Assembly: GCA_024704175.1 (NCBI GenBank)
Contig: CP085629.1
Location: 868,001-932,000 of the forward strand
Length of the DNA stretch: 64,000 nucleotides
DNA from: Paenibacillus sp. P25
GTDB lineage: Bacteria; Bacillota; Bacilli; Paenibacillales; NBRC-103111
Direction: 5' to 3'
Shown here: one piece after another, positions 24,574 through 33,168 of the stretch
How positions within the stretch are numbered: the first letter of the stretch is position 1
How the letters are laid out: every line of letters begins with the position of its first letter
Program-made: the position numbers and the translations under genes
The notes under the pieces: generated by a model
Told to the model about the DNA's origin: nothing
The model's input: only the letters and a program-made list of their open reading frames with translations
Database searches by the model: none

Positions 24574-24975
24574 TTATGTACCCAAATCATACTTCATGTT
24601 GCAGATTTGGTCCTGTATAAAACCGGAAATTTCAATCATAATATAACCGTCTAATTTATTCCAAACGGACAAAGGGGCAAATGAATGTGAAAAACAAATG
24701 GTCGCCATGGTCATTGGCTTCACATTTCTTCGTAACTTCAGGTTAACTGCACGAAAGCGCGGATCGGAGGCTACCCTATTTTTTATTTTCTGAATCGCGG
24801 CTTCCGGAATTCCGAGCGGACGAAGTACCAAATTCCCGTTATGAATACATTCCACGATGCCACAAACCACTTCTCCATCGGGCAAAACGGCTCCTACCGG
24901 ACGGCCAATATAGGGGTTAATAAGCGATTCGTTGGGTACTGGCCAATGATTGTCAAAAATATGCCCCTCCCACAA
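24574..24975 (-). CDS. Hypothetical protein with Sm/SH3-like small barrel motif
   Basis: 133 residues from an ATG with GGGAGGGGC just upstream. Unknown family. An INPYIGRPVGAVLPDGEVVC ... GIVECIHNGNLVLRPLG segment (residues ~20-60) has the five-strand pattern of a small beta barrel and resembles the starts of the genes at 23009-23386 and 25267-25611. The rest is basic and then hydrophobic near the C-terminus (SVWNKLDGYIMIEISGFI). It is divergent from the gene at 25267; the 290 bases between them hold no other recognisable feature. Confidence 0.55.
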   Translation of the reverse strand: MWEGHIFDNHWPVPNESLINPYIGRPVGAVLPDGEVVCGIVECIHNGNLVLRPLGIPEAAIQKIKNRVASDPRFRAVNLKLRRNVKPMTMATICFSHSFAPLSVWNKLDGYIMIEISGFIQDQICNMKYDLGT

Positions 24976-25266
24976 AAGATTTGCTTGGTGATGGTTATTT
25001 TATAGATTTTTATCTGCAGATAGTGAACCGTGCTTTAATCATATGGCAAACAAGCATCGATCGTGTGGACGAAAGACTAGCGGAAAGCCTATGTTTGGAG
25101 GCCTTTAGGTTTCCAACCGTTTCCTTCGGCGCGGGAGAACGGGTTCTGGTTATATATACAAGCGTTTGAATCGAAACTGACATACATTAAATTGCTGAGA
25201 TCATCGGTTTACCATTTTAACCCGGAATTGAAAAGTTCGTTTTACTTAAAGGAGGGTGATGCATCA

Positions 25267-25611
25267 ATGGCAATTGAGATGAATGAAAAATTAGCAAGAC
25301 AATGGATCGGGTATCCCGTTTGCCTTCAATTATCAAATGGTGACTTTTATATAGGAACCATCACAGGCGTAACCTCAAAGCAAGTGCTCTTTACAAAAGC
25401 AAGCAAGAACGTTAGAAAAATGAGGCGGAAGGACAAAAATAAACCCCGGATCTCCGGGATTTTTGGCTCCTTATTAGGTGCGGGAAATAACGGAGGGATA
25501 TCGGGGACGGCCGGAGTTTTTGGCTTTTTAGGCAAAGCATGGCCCATGATGAAAATTGGTTTTAGTTTAATTCAAAATATATGGCCATTGTTTGGTGCAT
25601 TCAAAATTTAA
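25267..25611 (+). CDS. Hypothetical protein: small barrel plus Gly-rich hydrophobic tail
   Basis: 114 residues from the ATG at 25267, with AAGGAGGGTGATG a few bases upstream; an earlier in-frame start at 25192 has no ribosome site. Residues 10-45 (WIGYPVCLQLSNGDFYIGTI) share the small-barrel motif of the two neighbouring hypothetical genes. A basic linker (KMRRKDKNKP) leads to a Gly-rich hydrophobic tail (GSLLGAGNNGGISGTAGVFG), which could bury in a membrane or aggregate on a spore surface. Function unknown. Confidence 0.6.
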   Translation: MAIEMNEKLARQWIGYPVCLQLSNGDFYIGTITGVTSKQVLFTKASKNVRKMRRKDKNKPRISGIFGSLLGAGNNGGISGTAGVFGFLGKAWPMMKIGFSLIQNIWPLFGAFKI

Positions 25612-25657
25612 TCGGTATCGACGGCGAGATTTCGCTCACAGAATAGGAGAGGTAATT

Positions 25658-25774
25658 TTGGTCGCTAGAGGCGTCACATCAGGCTATCAAGTGGAAATGA
25701 TTCTTATCCTTTTCGTTCTGCTCGCTACGATTTTATTAATTTGCAATCTAATAATTCGTTTGAAAGCCTCGTGA
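25658..25774 (+). CDS. Small single-helix membrane peptide, YjcZ-like
   Basis: 38-residue peptide from a TTG at 25658, placed 9 bases after TAGGAGAGG. One strongly hydrophobic helix (MILILFVLLATILLICNLII) ends in a short basic tail. The size and layout resemble YjcZ-type sporulation peptides, though the usual Gly/Tyr-rich head is weak. It follows the small-barrel gene by 46 bases and may be co-transcribed with it. Confidence 0.4.
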   Translation: MVARGVTSGYQVEMILILFVLLATILLICNLIIRLKAS

Positions 25775-25792
25775 TCGGCAAAGTAACGGATA

Positions 25793-25853
25793 AGCAAGCA
25801 ACAGCGGCAAGCCAGAAGATATTTCCGCTTCTGGTTTGCCGCTGTTGCTTGTT
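25793..25853. repeat. 26-bp-arm hairpin
   Basis: AGCAACAGCGGCAAGCCAG and its complement CTGGTTTGCCGCTGTTGCT form the core of a 26-bp stem (one G-T pair near the loop end) around a 9-base loop. No T run follows, so it is either a strong bidirectional stop or a mobile-element end. It separates the small-protein genes from the HSP90-like operon. Confidence 0.6.
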
Positions 25854-26019
25854 CGCCGGGGGCGTTTGGAGCTCTGCTTGCTCATTGTGTCATATTTCGT
25901 TGGTAATTATTGGCCAAAAAATAGTAGAATAGAGATTAATAGACAATAGGGCGATCCGTGCTTACTCACGAATCGCTGCTAAACCAACTTTTAATGTGGA
26001 TACAAAAGGAGCGTGTCCG

Positions 26020-27855
26020 ATGAGCGAGCAGAACGAATATCGGTTTCAGGTCAACTTAAGCGGTATGATCAACATCTTATCCAACCATTTATACAGCAGT
26101 CCGAAGGTGTATTTGCGCGAGCCGCTGCAGAACGCCACGGACGCCATTACGGCAAGAAACAAAGCGGAGCCCGCCAGCAAGGGGCAGGTTACGGTGGAGA
26201 TTGCCGGCGAAGGCTCCAATCGGACGATGACGATAGAAGATAACGGCATCGGCCTAACCGAGGAGGACATCCACCGCTTCCTCGCCATGATCGGCCATTC
26301 CTCCAAGGTCGGAGAAGATTTCCTGGCCACGGAGTCTTCCTTCATCGGACGGTTCGGCATCGGTCTCTTGTCCTGCTTTATGGTCAGCGAAGAGATTATC
26401 GTGTTGACGCAATCGGCCCAGGGCGGACCTTCGATGGAATGGCGCGGGAAGCCTGACGGCACCTATACAATCCGCAAGCTGGATACGCGTTTGTCTACGG
26501 GAACCCGCGTTTATCTGCGCTGCAAACCGGGCTGCGAATCCTATTTCGAGCCGGAGACGGTGAAGGAGCTTCTCTTCTATTATGGCGCACTGCTGCCTTA
26601 TCCCGTCAGCCTGAGAACAAGCGGGGGGCAGGAGGTTGTGAATAGCTTCCGTCCCGTTTGGATTGAAGAGCCTGAGCTTGCACGCGGAAACCGTCAGGAG
26701 GTGCTGGCTTTCGGGCAGCGATTGCTCGGTGAACGATTTCAGGACTTCATACCGCTGCGAACTTCGAACGGGAGGACCGGCGGCATCGCCTTCATCCTGC
26801 CGCATACCGTCAACTTGAACGCCAAGCGGGCGCATCGAGTCTATTTAAAGCAAATGCTTGTCTCGGATCAGGCGGATAATATTTTGCCGGAATGGGCTTT
26901 TTTCGTCAAATGCCTCATTTGGACCGACGAACTGCAGCCAACGGCCTCGCGTGAGCACTTCTACGAGGACGAACGGCTGCAGGAAGTCAGAAATGAGCTC
27001 GGTCAGGCCATTCGGGATGAACTGATGCGGATGGGTGAATACGAGCCGGACCGGCTGCAGCATATGATCGGGCTGCATGTGCTGTCCATGAAAGCGCTGG
27101 CGGCCGAGGACATGGATTTTCTCTCAGTTATTTACCGCTGGCTGGTCTTCGAAAGCACATACGGCGAACGCACACTGGGAGAGCCGCTGAGCGAGGAAAG
27201 GAAGCTCTATTATACCCTCTCCGTGGACGAGTACCGGCAGATCGCCCATGTGGCGGCGGCTCAATCGCAGCTGGTGCTGAACGGAGGCTACATCTATAAT
27301 GCGGAGCCGCTGGAAGCTCTGGCCTTCCTGAAACCGGAGCTGGAGCTGGAACGCCTCGTTCCGGAGGATGTGTCTCTCGCCTTCACTGACCTTGCTCCGG
27401 ATGAAAAAAATCGTTATTACGAAGCGATCCGCTTGGCGGATGCGACGCTGCAGAGCTTCAAATGCCAGGTGCAGATGAAACGGTTCAAGCCGTCCGAGCT
27501 GCCCGCGCTCTATACGTTGTCCAAAGAATCGTCCGCTCTTCGCTCGATCGAGAAGGCCAAGGAATCGAGCCCCGATTTGCTGGCCGCCGTTCTGGGCAAT
27601 TTAGGCGTGGGCCTCAACGAATCCGCGTATTCCACCCTTTATTTCAATCTGGACAATCCGATGGTACAGCGCGTATTCTCCTCCGCCCATCCGGAGATGC
27701 TCCCGACCGCGGTGGAAGTGCTGTACACGAACGCTTTAATGATGGGGCATTATCCGATGACCCGGCAGGAGCTTCACGCCATGAATAAAGGAGTTGTCCG
27801 CTTCATCGAGTGGGGACTTACGGCAATAAACAAGAATGGGGGGACTTCCGGATGA
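26020..27855 (+). CDS. HSP90-family ATPase (HtpG-like, divergent C-terminus)
   Basis: Chaperone-type GHKL ATPase, 611 residues, intact. N-terminal ATP site: LREPLQNATDAI (Glu and Asn of box N), MTIEDNGIGLTEEDI and GRFGIGLLSCFMVSEEI. The middle domain has the expected NLNAKRAHRVYLKQMLVSD and PEWAFFVKCLIWTDELQPTA segments (compare LPLNVSRE of true HtpG, here TASREHFYED). The C-terminal third does not resemble the HtpG dimerisation domain and is much less conserved. Length and layout fit a separate bacterial HSP90-like subfamily. AAAGGAG is 8 bases before the ATG. Its stop overlaps the next start (ATGA), so the two products are made together. Confidence 0.85.
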   Translation: MSEQNEYRFQVNLSGMINILSNHLYSSPKVYLREPLQNATDAITARNKAEPASKGQVTVEIAGEGSNRTMTIEDNGIGLTEEDIHRFLAMIGHSSKVGEDFLATESSFIGRFGIGLLSCFMVSEEIIVLTQSAQGGPSMEWRGKPDGTYTIRKLDTRLSTGTRVYLRCKPGCESYFEPETVKELLFYYGALLPYPVSLRTSGGQEVVNSFRPVWIEEPELARGNRQEVLAFGQRLLGERFQDFIPLRTSNGRTGGIAFILPHTVNLNAKRAHRVYLKQMLVSDQADNILPEWAFFVKCLIWTDELQPTASREHFYEDERLQEVRNELGQAIRDELMRMGEYEPDRLQHMIGLHVLSMKALAAEDMDFLSVIYRWLVFESTYGERTLGEPLSEERKLYYTLSVDEYRQIAHVAAAQSQLVLNGGYIYNAEPLEALAFLKPELELERLVPEDVSLAFTDLAPDEKNRYYEAIRLADATLQSFKCQVQMKRFKPSELPALYTLSKESSALRSIEKAKESSPDLLAAVLGNLGVGLNESAYSTLYFNLDNPMVQRVFSSAHPEMLPTAVEVLYTNALMMGHYPMTRQELHAMNKGVVRFIEWGLTAINKNGGTSG

Positions 27856-28911
27856 ATCCGAATTTGCAGGTTTTGCTTCAGGAAGCCGGATCGCTTCCGG
27901 ACGGTGCGGCGAAGCTGGAGGTGCTGGAGGCGGCGGTGCGAATCGCCGACGCGGAAGGGCTTCTGGAGCTGGCCTACGACATAAGGAGCGATATCGTCCG
28001 GACGGCTATTTTCAACGGGTTCCCGCTTAAAGCTATCGTTGCGTTCTCTTGGCAGTTGGGACAGTACGACCGGCGGTCCCGAATGGTTCGACAGCTACGA
28101 TCTGTTATGGTCGTACAAATGGATTGTCGGGGAGATCTGCCATTTCCCGGATATCCCGCTGACCCAGATCGAAGCACTGGCCGAGGATTTGGGTAAACGG
28201 TACCGGGAGCACGGATACGGTCCGCGCACGTATTTGTATTACCGTTTCCGGCTGGCCATGGATTTGGGCCGTTCGGAGGAGGCGGGGACCTATTTGGAGC
28301 AATTACAGAAATTGCCGAGAGACAGGATGAGTGATTGCATGGCCTGTGAGCAAAATCAAATTGTGCAGTACTATGCTGCTGCCGGAGACGATCACATGGC
28401 ATTGGAAGCAGCGAAGCCTATTCTGTCGGGCTCGATGCGTTGTGCCGAGGTGCCCCATATTACGATATCTCATCTTCTGCTGCCTCTGCATCGAGCGCAG
28501 TCTGAGGAAGAAGCTGTGAAAGCTCATATCCGCGGCTACAAGCTGATTAAAGGAAAACGGGAATTTATCGAAGCCATCTCCAGACATATCGAATATTTGG
28601 CCATAACGAATCCGAAGAAAGGAATCGAATTGTTCGAGCAGCATATCGCCTTGACGCTTCAGCACGAGGACCCCTATCAGACGATGCTGTTCCACCTGTA
28701 CTCGTCCAAGCCGCTGCGGAGATTCGCTTTAGAGGATCCGGGCTACCGGCTAAGGTCGCCGGCATCGTTTGTGACAGCGAATGGCGAGCTGACTCTGGAA
28801 GAACTGGCCGGGCATTTTGGCCGGCTCGCAACCACCGCGGCTCAGAAGTATGACCTGCGCAACGGCAATCGTGTATACTCCGAACTGACCGCGACCGTTT
28901 TAAGGGAATAA
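27852..28911 (+). CDS. Helical-repeat (TPR-like) partner of the HSP90-like protein (one frameshift)
   Basis: About 352 residues after correcting one extra base near 28068. Entirely helical, with repeated pairs such as KLEVLEAAVRIADAEGLLEL, YYRFRLAMDLGRSEEAGTYL, QNQIVQYYAAAGDDHMALEA and YLAITNPKKGIELFEQHIAL, spaced like TPR/SEL1 units, and a CMAC pair near residue 155. No enzyme motif. The ATG overlaps the upstream stop, indicating translational coupling to the HSP90-like gene. TPR proteins are classical HSP90 cochaperones in eukaryotes, so a client-loading or regulatory role is a reasonable inference. Function in bacteria is not known to me. Confidence 0.75.
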
Positions 28912-28950
28912 GCCGTTCGGGGCGGCTTATCCTATAGCTGTGATAAAAAG

Positions 28951-28986
28951 GAAGCAGACCGTTTAAAGGTCTGCTTCTTTTGTTTG
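28951..28986 (+). terminator. Terminator after the HSP90-like operon
   Basis: GAAGCAGACC ... GGTCTGCTTC perfect 10-bp stem, 7-base loop, then TTTTGTTT. Confidence 0.85.
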
Positions 28987-29022
28987 TAATCCTTCTGCCG
29001 CGCTTGCAGGCATTCTTGGAAT

Positions 29023-29949
29023 TCAGCCAAGCTCTTGGGACGCTGCGATCGAACTACGAAGCTCTTGCACATCCAGCATCGGCGGCCGGCCATACATACG
29101 GGCATATTCCCGGCTGAACTGGGAGGGGCTCTCGTAGCCTACACGAAAGGCCGCGTCGGAGACCTGCAAGGTTTCCGTCAACAACAAGCGCCGGGCTTCT
29201 TGCAAACGCACCGTTTTCTGGTATTGCAGCGGACTCATCGCCGTGACTCGCTTGAAATGTTTATGAAATGCCGACGTGCTCATGTTCACGGACTTGGCAA
29301 GCTGCTCGACCGCTAGCGGACGATCGTACTGCCGGTTAATCCACTGGATGGCTTGAGCCATATGATGCGCATGGCTTCCGATGATCGCAAATGGATGAAG
29401 GAATGCACCTTGTTCGCATTGAAGCACCCGATATAGAATTTCGCGGATGACCAGCGGCGCCAAAATAGGAATGTCCTCGGGCGTATCGAGCAGCTGCATG
29501 AGCCGTACGATGGCTTCAAGTAATGCGGGAGACGTTCGGTTCACGCTTATGCCGCGGCCAGTTTCAGCGGGAGCGACAACGGGGCGATTCATTTCTTTGA
29601 CAATGTCCAGGATGACGTCGGCGTCGAAGCTCAGTTTCAAGCTTAAATACGGGATCTCGGGCGAGGCTTCGATGATTCGGCCGATGATCGGCAGTTCAAC
29701 GGAAGTGACCAGATAAGACGATGGATCGTATCGGTAGGTTTCCCCAGCCAATGTGGCCGTTTTCGCCCCCTGCGCCACGACGCAAATGGATGGCTTATAT
29801 ACGGATTCCAGCGGCTCCGACAAGTGTGTAGCATGCATCAGCGCCAAAGAAGGTATGGCCGTCGGATGCGTGCCGTTCGACGGAGCATGGCGGCGAATCA
29901 AGAGCGCCAATGGCTGCAAGGCTTGCTCCATGCGTAGGGATTCATCCAT
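29023..29949 (-). CDS. AraC family transcriptional regulator (AraC_N type)
   Basis: 308 residues. The N-terminal cupin-like AraC_N domain has PSICVVAQGAKTATLAGETY and DPSSYLVTSVELP, and the C-terminal double helix-turn-helix has PLAVEQLAKSVNMSTSAFHK and VSDAAFRVGYESPSQFSREY. Members of this subgroup often sit divergent from an oxidoreductase they control. Here an SDR gene starts 185 bases away on the other strand, which matches. Ligand unknown, commonly an aldehyde or small organic stress compound. Confidence 0.9.
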   Translation of the reverse strand: MDESLRMEQALQPLALLIRRHAPSNGTHPTAIPSLALMHATHLSEPLESVYKPSICVVAQGAKTATLAGETYRYDPSSYLVTSVELPIIGRIIEASPEIPYLSLKLSFDADVILDIVKEMNRPVVAPAETGRGISVNRTSPALLEAIVRLMQLLDTPEDIPILAPLVIREILYRVLQCEQGAFLHPFAIIGSHAHHMAQAIQWINRQYDRPLAVEQLAKSVNMSTSAFHKHFKRVTAMSPLQYQKTVRLQEARRLLLTETLQVSDAAFRVGYESPSQFSREYARMYGRPPMLDVQELRSSIAASQELG

Positions 29950-30134
29950 GTGTCAGGGTTCCTTTCATAGTTCGGATGCCTTTTATCTTAATAATAACGA
30001 GACGGAAGAGAATTAGGCAAGGATTAAAGAGGTATGTTCTAACGGCATAATACCAACATTGACTATAATGAGCTTACAAGGTCGAACACAGCGGAATAGC
30101 GAACGGCCAAATCAAGATAAGGGAGAGAACGAAT

Positions 30135-30872
30135 ATGAGTTTGAATGGAAAAGTAGCGATTGTTACCGGGGCGTCGCGGGGGATCGGACGGCAAATCGCC
30201 ATCCAATTGGCACAGGCCGGTGCGGCGGTTATCGTCAATTATTCCTCCAATCAGGGAAAAGCGGATGAAACAGTTCAGGCGATTGAGCAATCGGGAGGCC
30301 GAGCGGCTGCAATTCGCGCCGACATGAGCAAGGTAAGCGAGGTCGAAGCGTTGTTCTTGGAAACGCTCGAGCGCTTCGGGCGCGTGGACATATTGGTCAA
30401 TAACGCCGGCATCTTGGAATGTACGCCGATCGCGGACGTCACAGAGGAAATGTTCGATCGGCATTTCGCTATCAATGTGAAAGGGACGTATTTTGCATGT
30501 CAACAAGCGATGAAGCATATGGCCGGCGGCGGAACCATCATTAATTTCTCGACCTCCGTTTCGGGTGCGATGCTCCCCACATACAGTGTCTACGCCGCAA
30601 CGAAGGGAGCGGTCGAGCAGTTGACACGCCAATTGGCGAAGGAATTCGGTCCTAAGGACATCGTGATCAATTGCATCGCGCCGGGGCAGGTATCAACCGA
30701 GTTATTCTTGAACGGAAAATCCGAGGAATTGATCGATTCGTATCGTCGTATGAATGCGTTTGGGCGGCTTGGCGAGCCGGAGGATATTGCTAATGCAATC
30801 GAATTACTGGTAAGCAACAAAGCCCGGTGGATCACGGGACAGACCATTCGCGTAAACGGCGGGTTTAATTGA
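30135..30872 (+). CDS. Short-chain dehydrogenase/reductase
   Basis: 245 residues, classical SDR. NAD(P) site TGASRGIG (residues 11-18) followed by basic context favouring NADPH, NNAG at ~89, catalytic Ser in FSTSVSG and the YAATK (YxxxK) pair, and the PGQVSTELF loop after it. The C-terminal NKARWITGQTIRVNGG is typical of FabG-like members. The gene is alone between the divergent AraC regulator and a terminator. In other species this AraC/SDR pair answers electrophile or alcohol stress, but the substrate cannot be read here. Confidence 0.9.
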   Translation: MSLNGKVAIVTGASRGIGRQIAIQLAQAGAAVIVNYSSNQGKADETVQAIEQSGGRAAAIRADMSKVSEVEALFLETLERFGRVDILVNNAGILECTPIADVTEEMFDRHFAINVKGTYFACQQAMKHMAGGGTIINFSTSVSGAMLPTYSVYAATKGAVEQLTRQLAKEFGPKDIVINCIAPGQVSTELFLNGKSEELIDSYRRMNAFGRLGEPEDIANAIELLVSNKARWITGQTIRVNGGFN

Positions 30873-30892
30873 ATATTGCAGAAAGCATGGGA

Positions 30893-30947
30893 TAAGGAGA
30901 GACGAACGGCCAACGGTTAGCAGCGTTGACGTTCATCCCTCCTTTTT
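30893..30947 (+). terminator. Terminator after the SDR gene
   Basis: AAGGAGAGACGAACG paired with CGTTCATCCCTCCTT (interrupted stem), followed by TTTT. Confidence 0.65.
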
Positions 30948-31033
30948 ATATTTACAACGATAAAGTAAAACAGTAGAATTTTACTGGAATCATACGTAGT
31001 CCTAAAAAATATAAGCATTTGGGGGAGAAGAGC

Positions 31034-32196
31034 ATGAACCATACTTTAGTCAATGGTGAGGTCCCGGCGACCTTTTCGAGGTCCAATCCGTTCCAAGCCA
31101 AAGTGATCAAAAATGTGAATTTAAACGGGGCCGGCTCCAACAAGGAAACACGGCATATCGAGTTAACGCTGGAAGGATCCGGTCTTACCTATAAACCAGG
31201 TGATTGTCTTGGGATTATCCCCCAAAATGACCCGGAACTTGTAACTGCTCTTCTGGAGGAAATGAAATGGGACGGGAAAACGGAAGTTGTCATTAACCCG
31301 CAGGGAGATACCCTTCCATTGCAGGAAGCCCTGACAAACCATTTTGAAATTACGCTTTTGTCGAAGAAGATCGTCCTTCAGGCAGCAAAATTAACGGATA
31401 ACGAAGAGCTGCAAAGGCTGGTAGCCAGCGAAAATACCGATCAACTGAAAGAATATATGAATGGGCGAGATTTGCTTGATTTGCTCCGCGACTTCGGACC
31501 ATGGAAAGCGACTGCCCAAGAGTTGGTCTCTATGCTAAGAAAAATGCTGCCGCGTCTCTATTCCATTGCAAGCAGCATGGCCGCGAATCCGGAGGAAGTG
31601 CATTTAACGATTGGTGCAGTCCGCTATTTGACTCACGGGCGCGTAAGAAAAGGGGTTTGTTCCGTATTCGTTGCCGAACGTCTTCAGGCGGGGATACGCT
31701 TCCGGTATTTATTCAACCCAACAAACATTTTCATCTGCCGGAGACTCAAGATCAAGATATCATTATGGTGGGTCCGGGGACGGGCATTGCACCTTTCCGC
31801 TCCTTTATTCAGGAACGTGCAGTAAGTGGAGCAGCAGGCAGATCGTGGCTGTTTTTTGGAGATCAGCATGAAGCGACGGATTTCCTTTATCGAGACGAGC
31901 TGGAGAATTATCAAAAGAGCGGAGTGCTGACAAGATTAGAGACGGCTTTCTCCCGTGATTCGGCGCAGAAATTGTATGTGCAGCACAAAATGCTTGAGAA
32001 TAGTAAAGAATTGTTCGAGTGGCTGGACAACGGGGCCTATTTCTATGTTTGTGGCGATAAACAGCATATGGCGAAAGACGTCCACAACACGCTTATTGAC
32101 GTTATTGAAAAAGAAGGTTCGATGACTCGTGACGCGACCGAAGCGTATTTAGAACAGATGCAAGAGCAAGGCCGCTACCAACGTGATGTGTATTAG
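31034..32196 (+). CDS. CysJ-like FAD/NADPH reductase without flavodoxin domain (one frameshift)
   Basis: About 387 residues. It matches the C-terminal part of the sulfite reductase flavoprotein: NPFQAKVIKNVNLNGAGSNK, the FAD motif RLYSIASS, GVCSVFVAE, the NADPH motif VGPGTGIAPFRSFIQER and the terminal MQEQGRYQRDVY. A base is missing in a G run near 31690; the other frame continues with DTLPVFIQPNKHFHLP. The usual N-terminal FMN-binding flavodoxin domain is absent and nothing like it lies upstream (GGGGGAG precedes the ATG at 31034). No cysI or other electron acceptor gene is adjacent, so the partner is unknown. Confidence 0.85.
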
Positions 32197-32210
32197 AATA
32201 TAGTCAAACG

Positions 32211-32239
32211 AGCAGAATGCCGCGGCATTCTGCTTTTTT
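32211..32239 (+). terminator. Terminator after the CysJ-like gene
   Basis: AGCAGAATGCC/GGCATTCTGCT perfect stem around CGC, followed by six T. Confidence 0.9.
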
Positions 32240-32370
32240 AACGAGGGTCGGCTCTTTGGGCGATATTGTCGAAGCCGCGGTCCCGAAGACTTAAAACCAT
32301 TCTGGTCGTATCCAGAAAAGCCTCAATGGCCGGCGGACAGTATACAAATGAGAACTATATAACAGAAATG

Positions 32371-32406
32371 TGCGTACTTACGCATTCGAATGCAGTGAGT
32401 TATAAT
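32371..32406 (+). promoter_or_regulatory. Nitroreductase promoter with overlapping palindromic operators
   Basis: TTACGC (-35, 32378-32383), 17-base spacer, TATAAT (-10, 32401-32406). Two palindromes cover the -35 and spacer: TGCGTACTTACGCA (32371-32384) and the perfect GCATTCGAATGC (32382-32393). A repressor bound here would block RNA polymerase. No regulator gene is adjacent; MarR/HxlR-type control would be usual for such an enzyme. Confidence 0.6.
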
Positions 32407-32448
32407 GCAGAACAGGAACCAATATCATCCGAAAGCGGGGCATTAGAT

Positions 32449-33114
32449 ATGGAAGCAAAAAAACAGCAAATTCTTGAGGCGTTTCAGTTCAGACATGCGT
32501 GCAAGGAATTCGACAGCAGTAAAAAGATCAGCGACGCGGACTTCGAGTTCATTCTCGAGACCGGAAGGCTGTCGCCAAGCTCCTTCGGCTTCGAGCCGTG
32601 GAAATTTGTCGTCGTGCAGAATCCGGCCATTCGTGAAAAGCTGCTGCCGGTCACTTGGGGAGCCTCCAAGCAGTTGCCTACCGCGAGCCATTTTGTCGTC
32701 ATCCTATCCCGTACGAAAGCCGATATGGTCGCGGGTTCCGACTATATTCAAAACATGCTGACGAACGTCAAACAGTTCCCGGAAGAGATTCGCGCCCACT
32801 ACACCAACGTCTATCACAAGTTTCTGGAAACAGACTTCCAATTACTCGATAACGAACGTGCCATGTTCGAATGGGCGACCCGTCAGACCTATATTGCCCT
32901 GGGCAACATGATGACGGCGACCGCTCAAATCGGCGTCGATTCTTGCCCGATCGAAGGGTTCGACAAAGCCCAAGCCGAGCAGGTGCTTCGAGAAGAAGGG
33001 ATTCTTCAAGGCAACTTCGGCATTTCCTGCATGGCCGCTTTCGGCTACCGCGTGAGCGAACCCCGCCCCAAAACAAGACAAACGCTTGAGCAAATCGTGC
33101 AGTGGGTAAACTGA
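32449..33114 (+). CDS. Nitroreductase family NAD(P)H oxidoreductase
   Basis: 221 residues, FMN-dependent fold. RHACKEFDSSKKIS at the N-terminus (FMN phosphate contact RH..R/K type), LSPSSFGFEPWKFVVV, a middle region with ATRQTYIALGNMMTATAQIG and the C-terminal GYRVSEPRPKTR flavin loop. Similar to NfsB/YfkO/DrgA-type enzymes that reduce nitro compounds and quinones. The start is the ATG at 32449, chosen because the homologous region begins just after it and the upstream frame crosses the promoter. The palindrome-covered promoter suggests induction by its substrate or by electrophiles. Confidence 0.9.
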   Translation: MEAKKQQILEAFQFRHACKEFDSSKKISDADFEFILETGRLSPSSFGFEPWKFVVVQNPAIREKLLPVTWGASKQLPTASHFVVILSRTKADMVAGSDYIQNMLTNVKQFPEEIRAHYTNVYHKFLETDFQLLDNERAMFEWATRQTYIALGNMMTATAQIGVDSCPIEGFDKAQAEQVLREEGILQGNFGISCMAAFGYRVSEPRPKTRQTLEQIVQWVN

Positions 33115-33128
33115 TCCGAACCAATAAC

Positions 33129-33168
33129 GCAAGCCCCGCGGATTCATTTCCGGGGGCTTGCCTCTGTT
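33129..33168. terminator. Terminator between convergent genes
   Basis: GCAAGCCCC ... GGGGGCTTGC stem then CTCTGTTT. It lies at the stop of the minus-strand gene and serves the nitroreductase. Confidence 0.8.
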
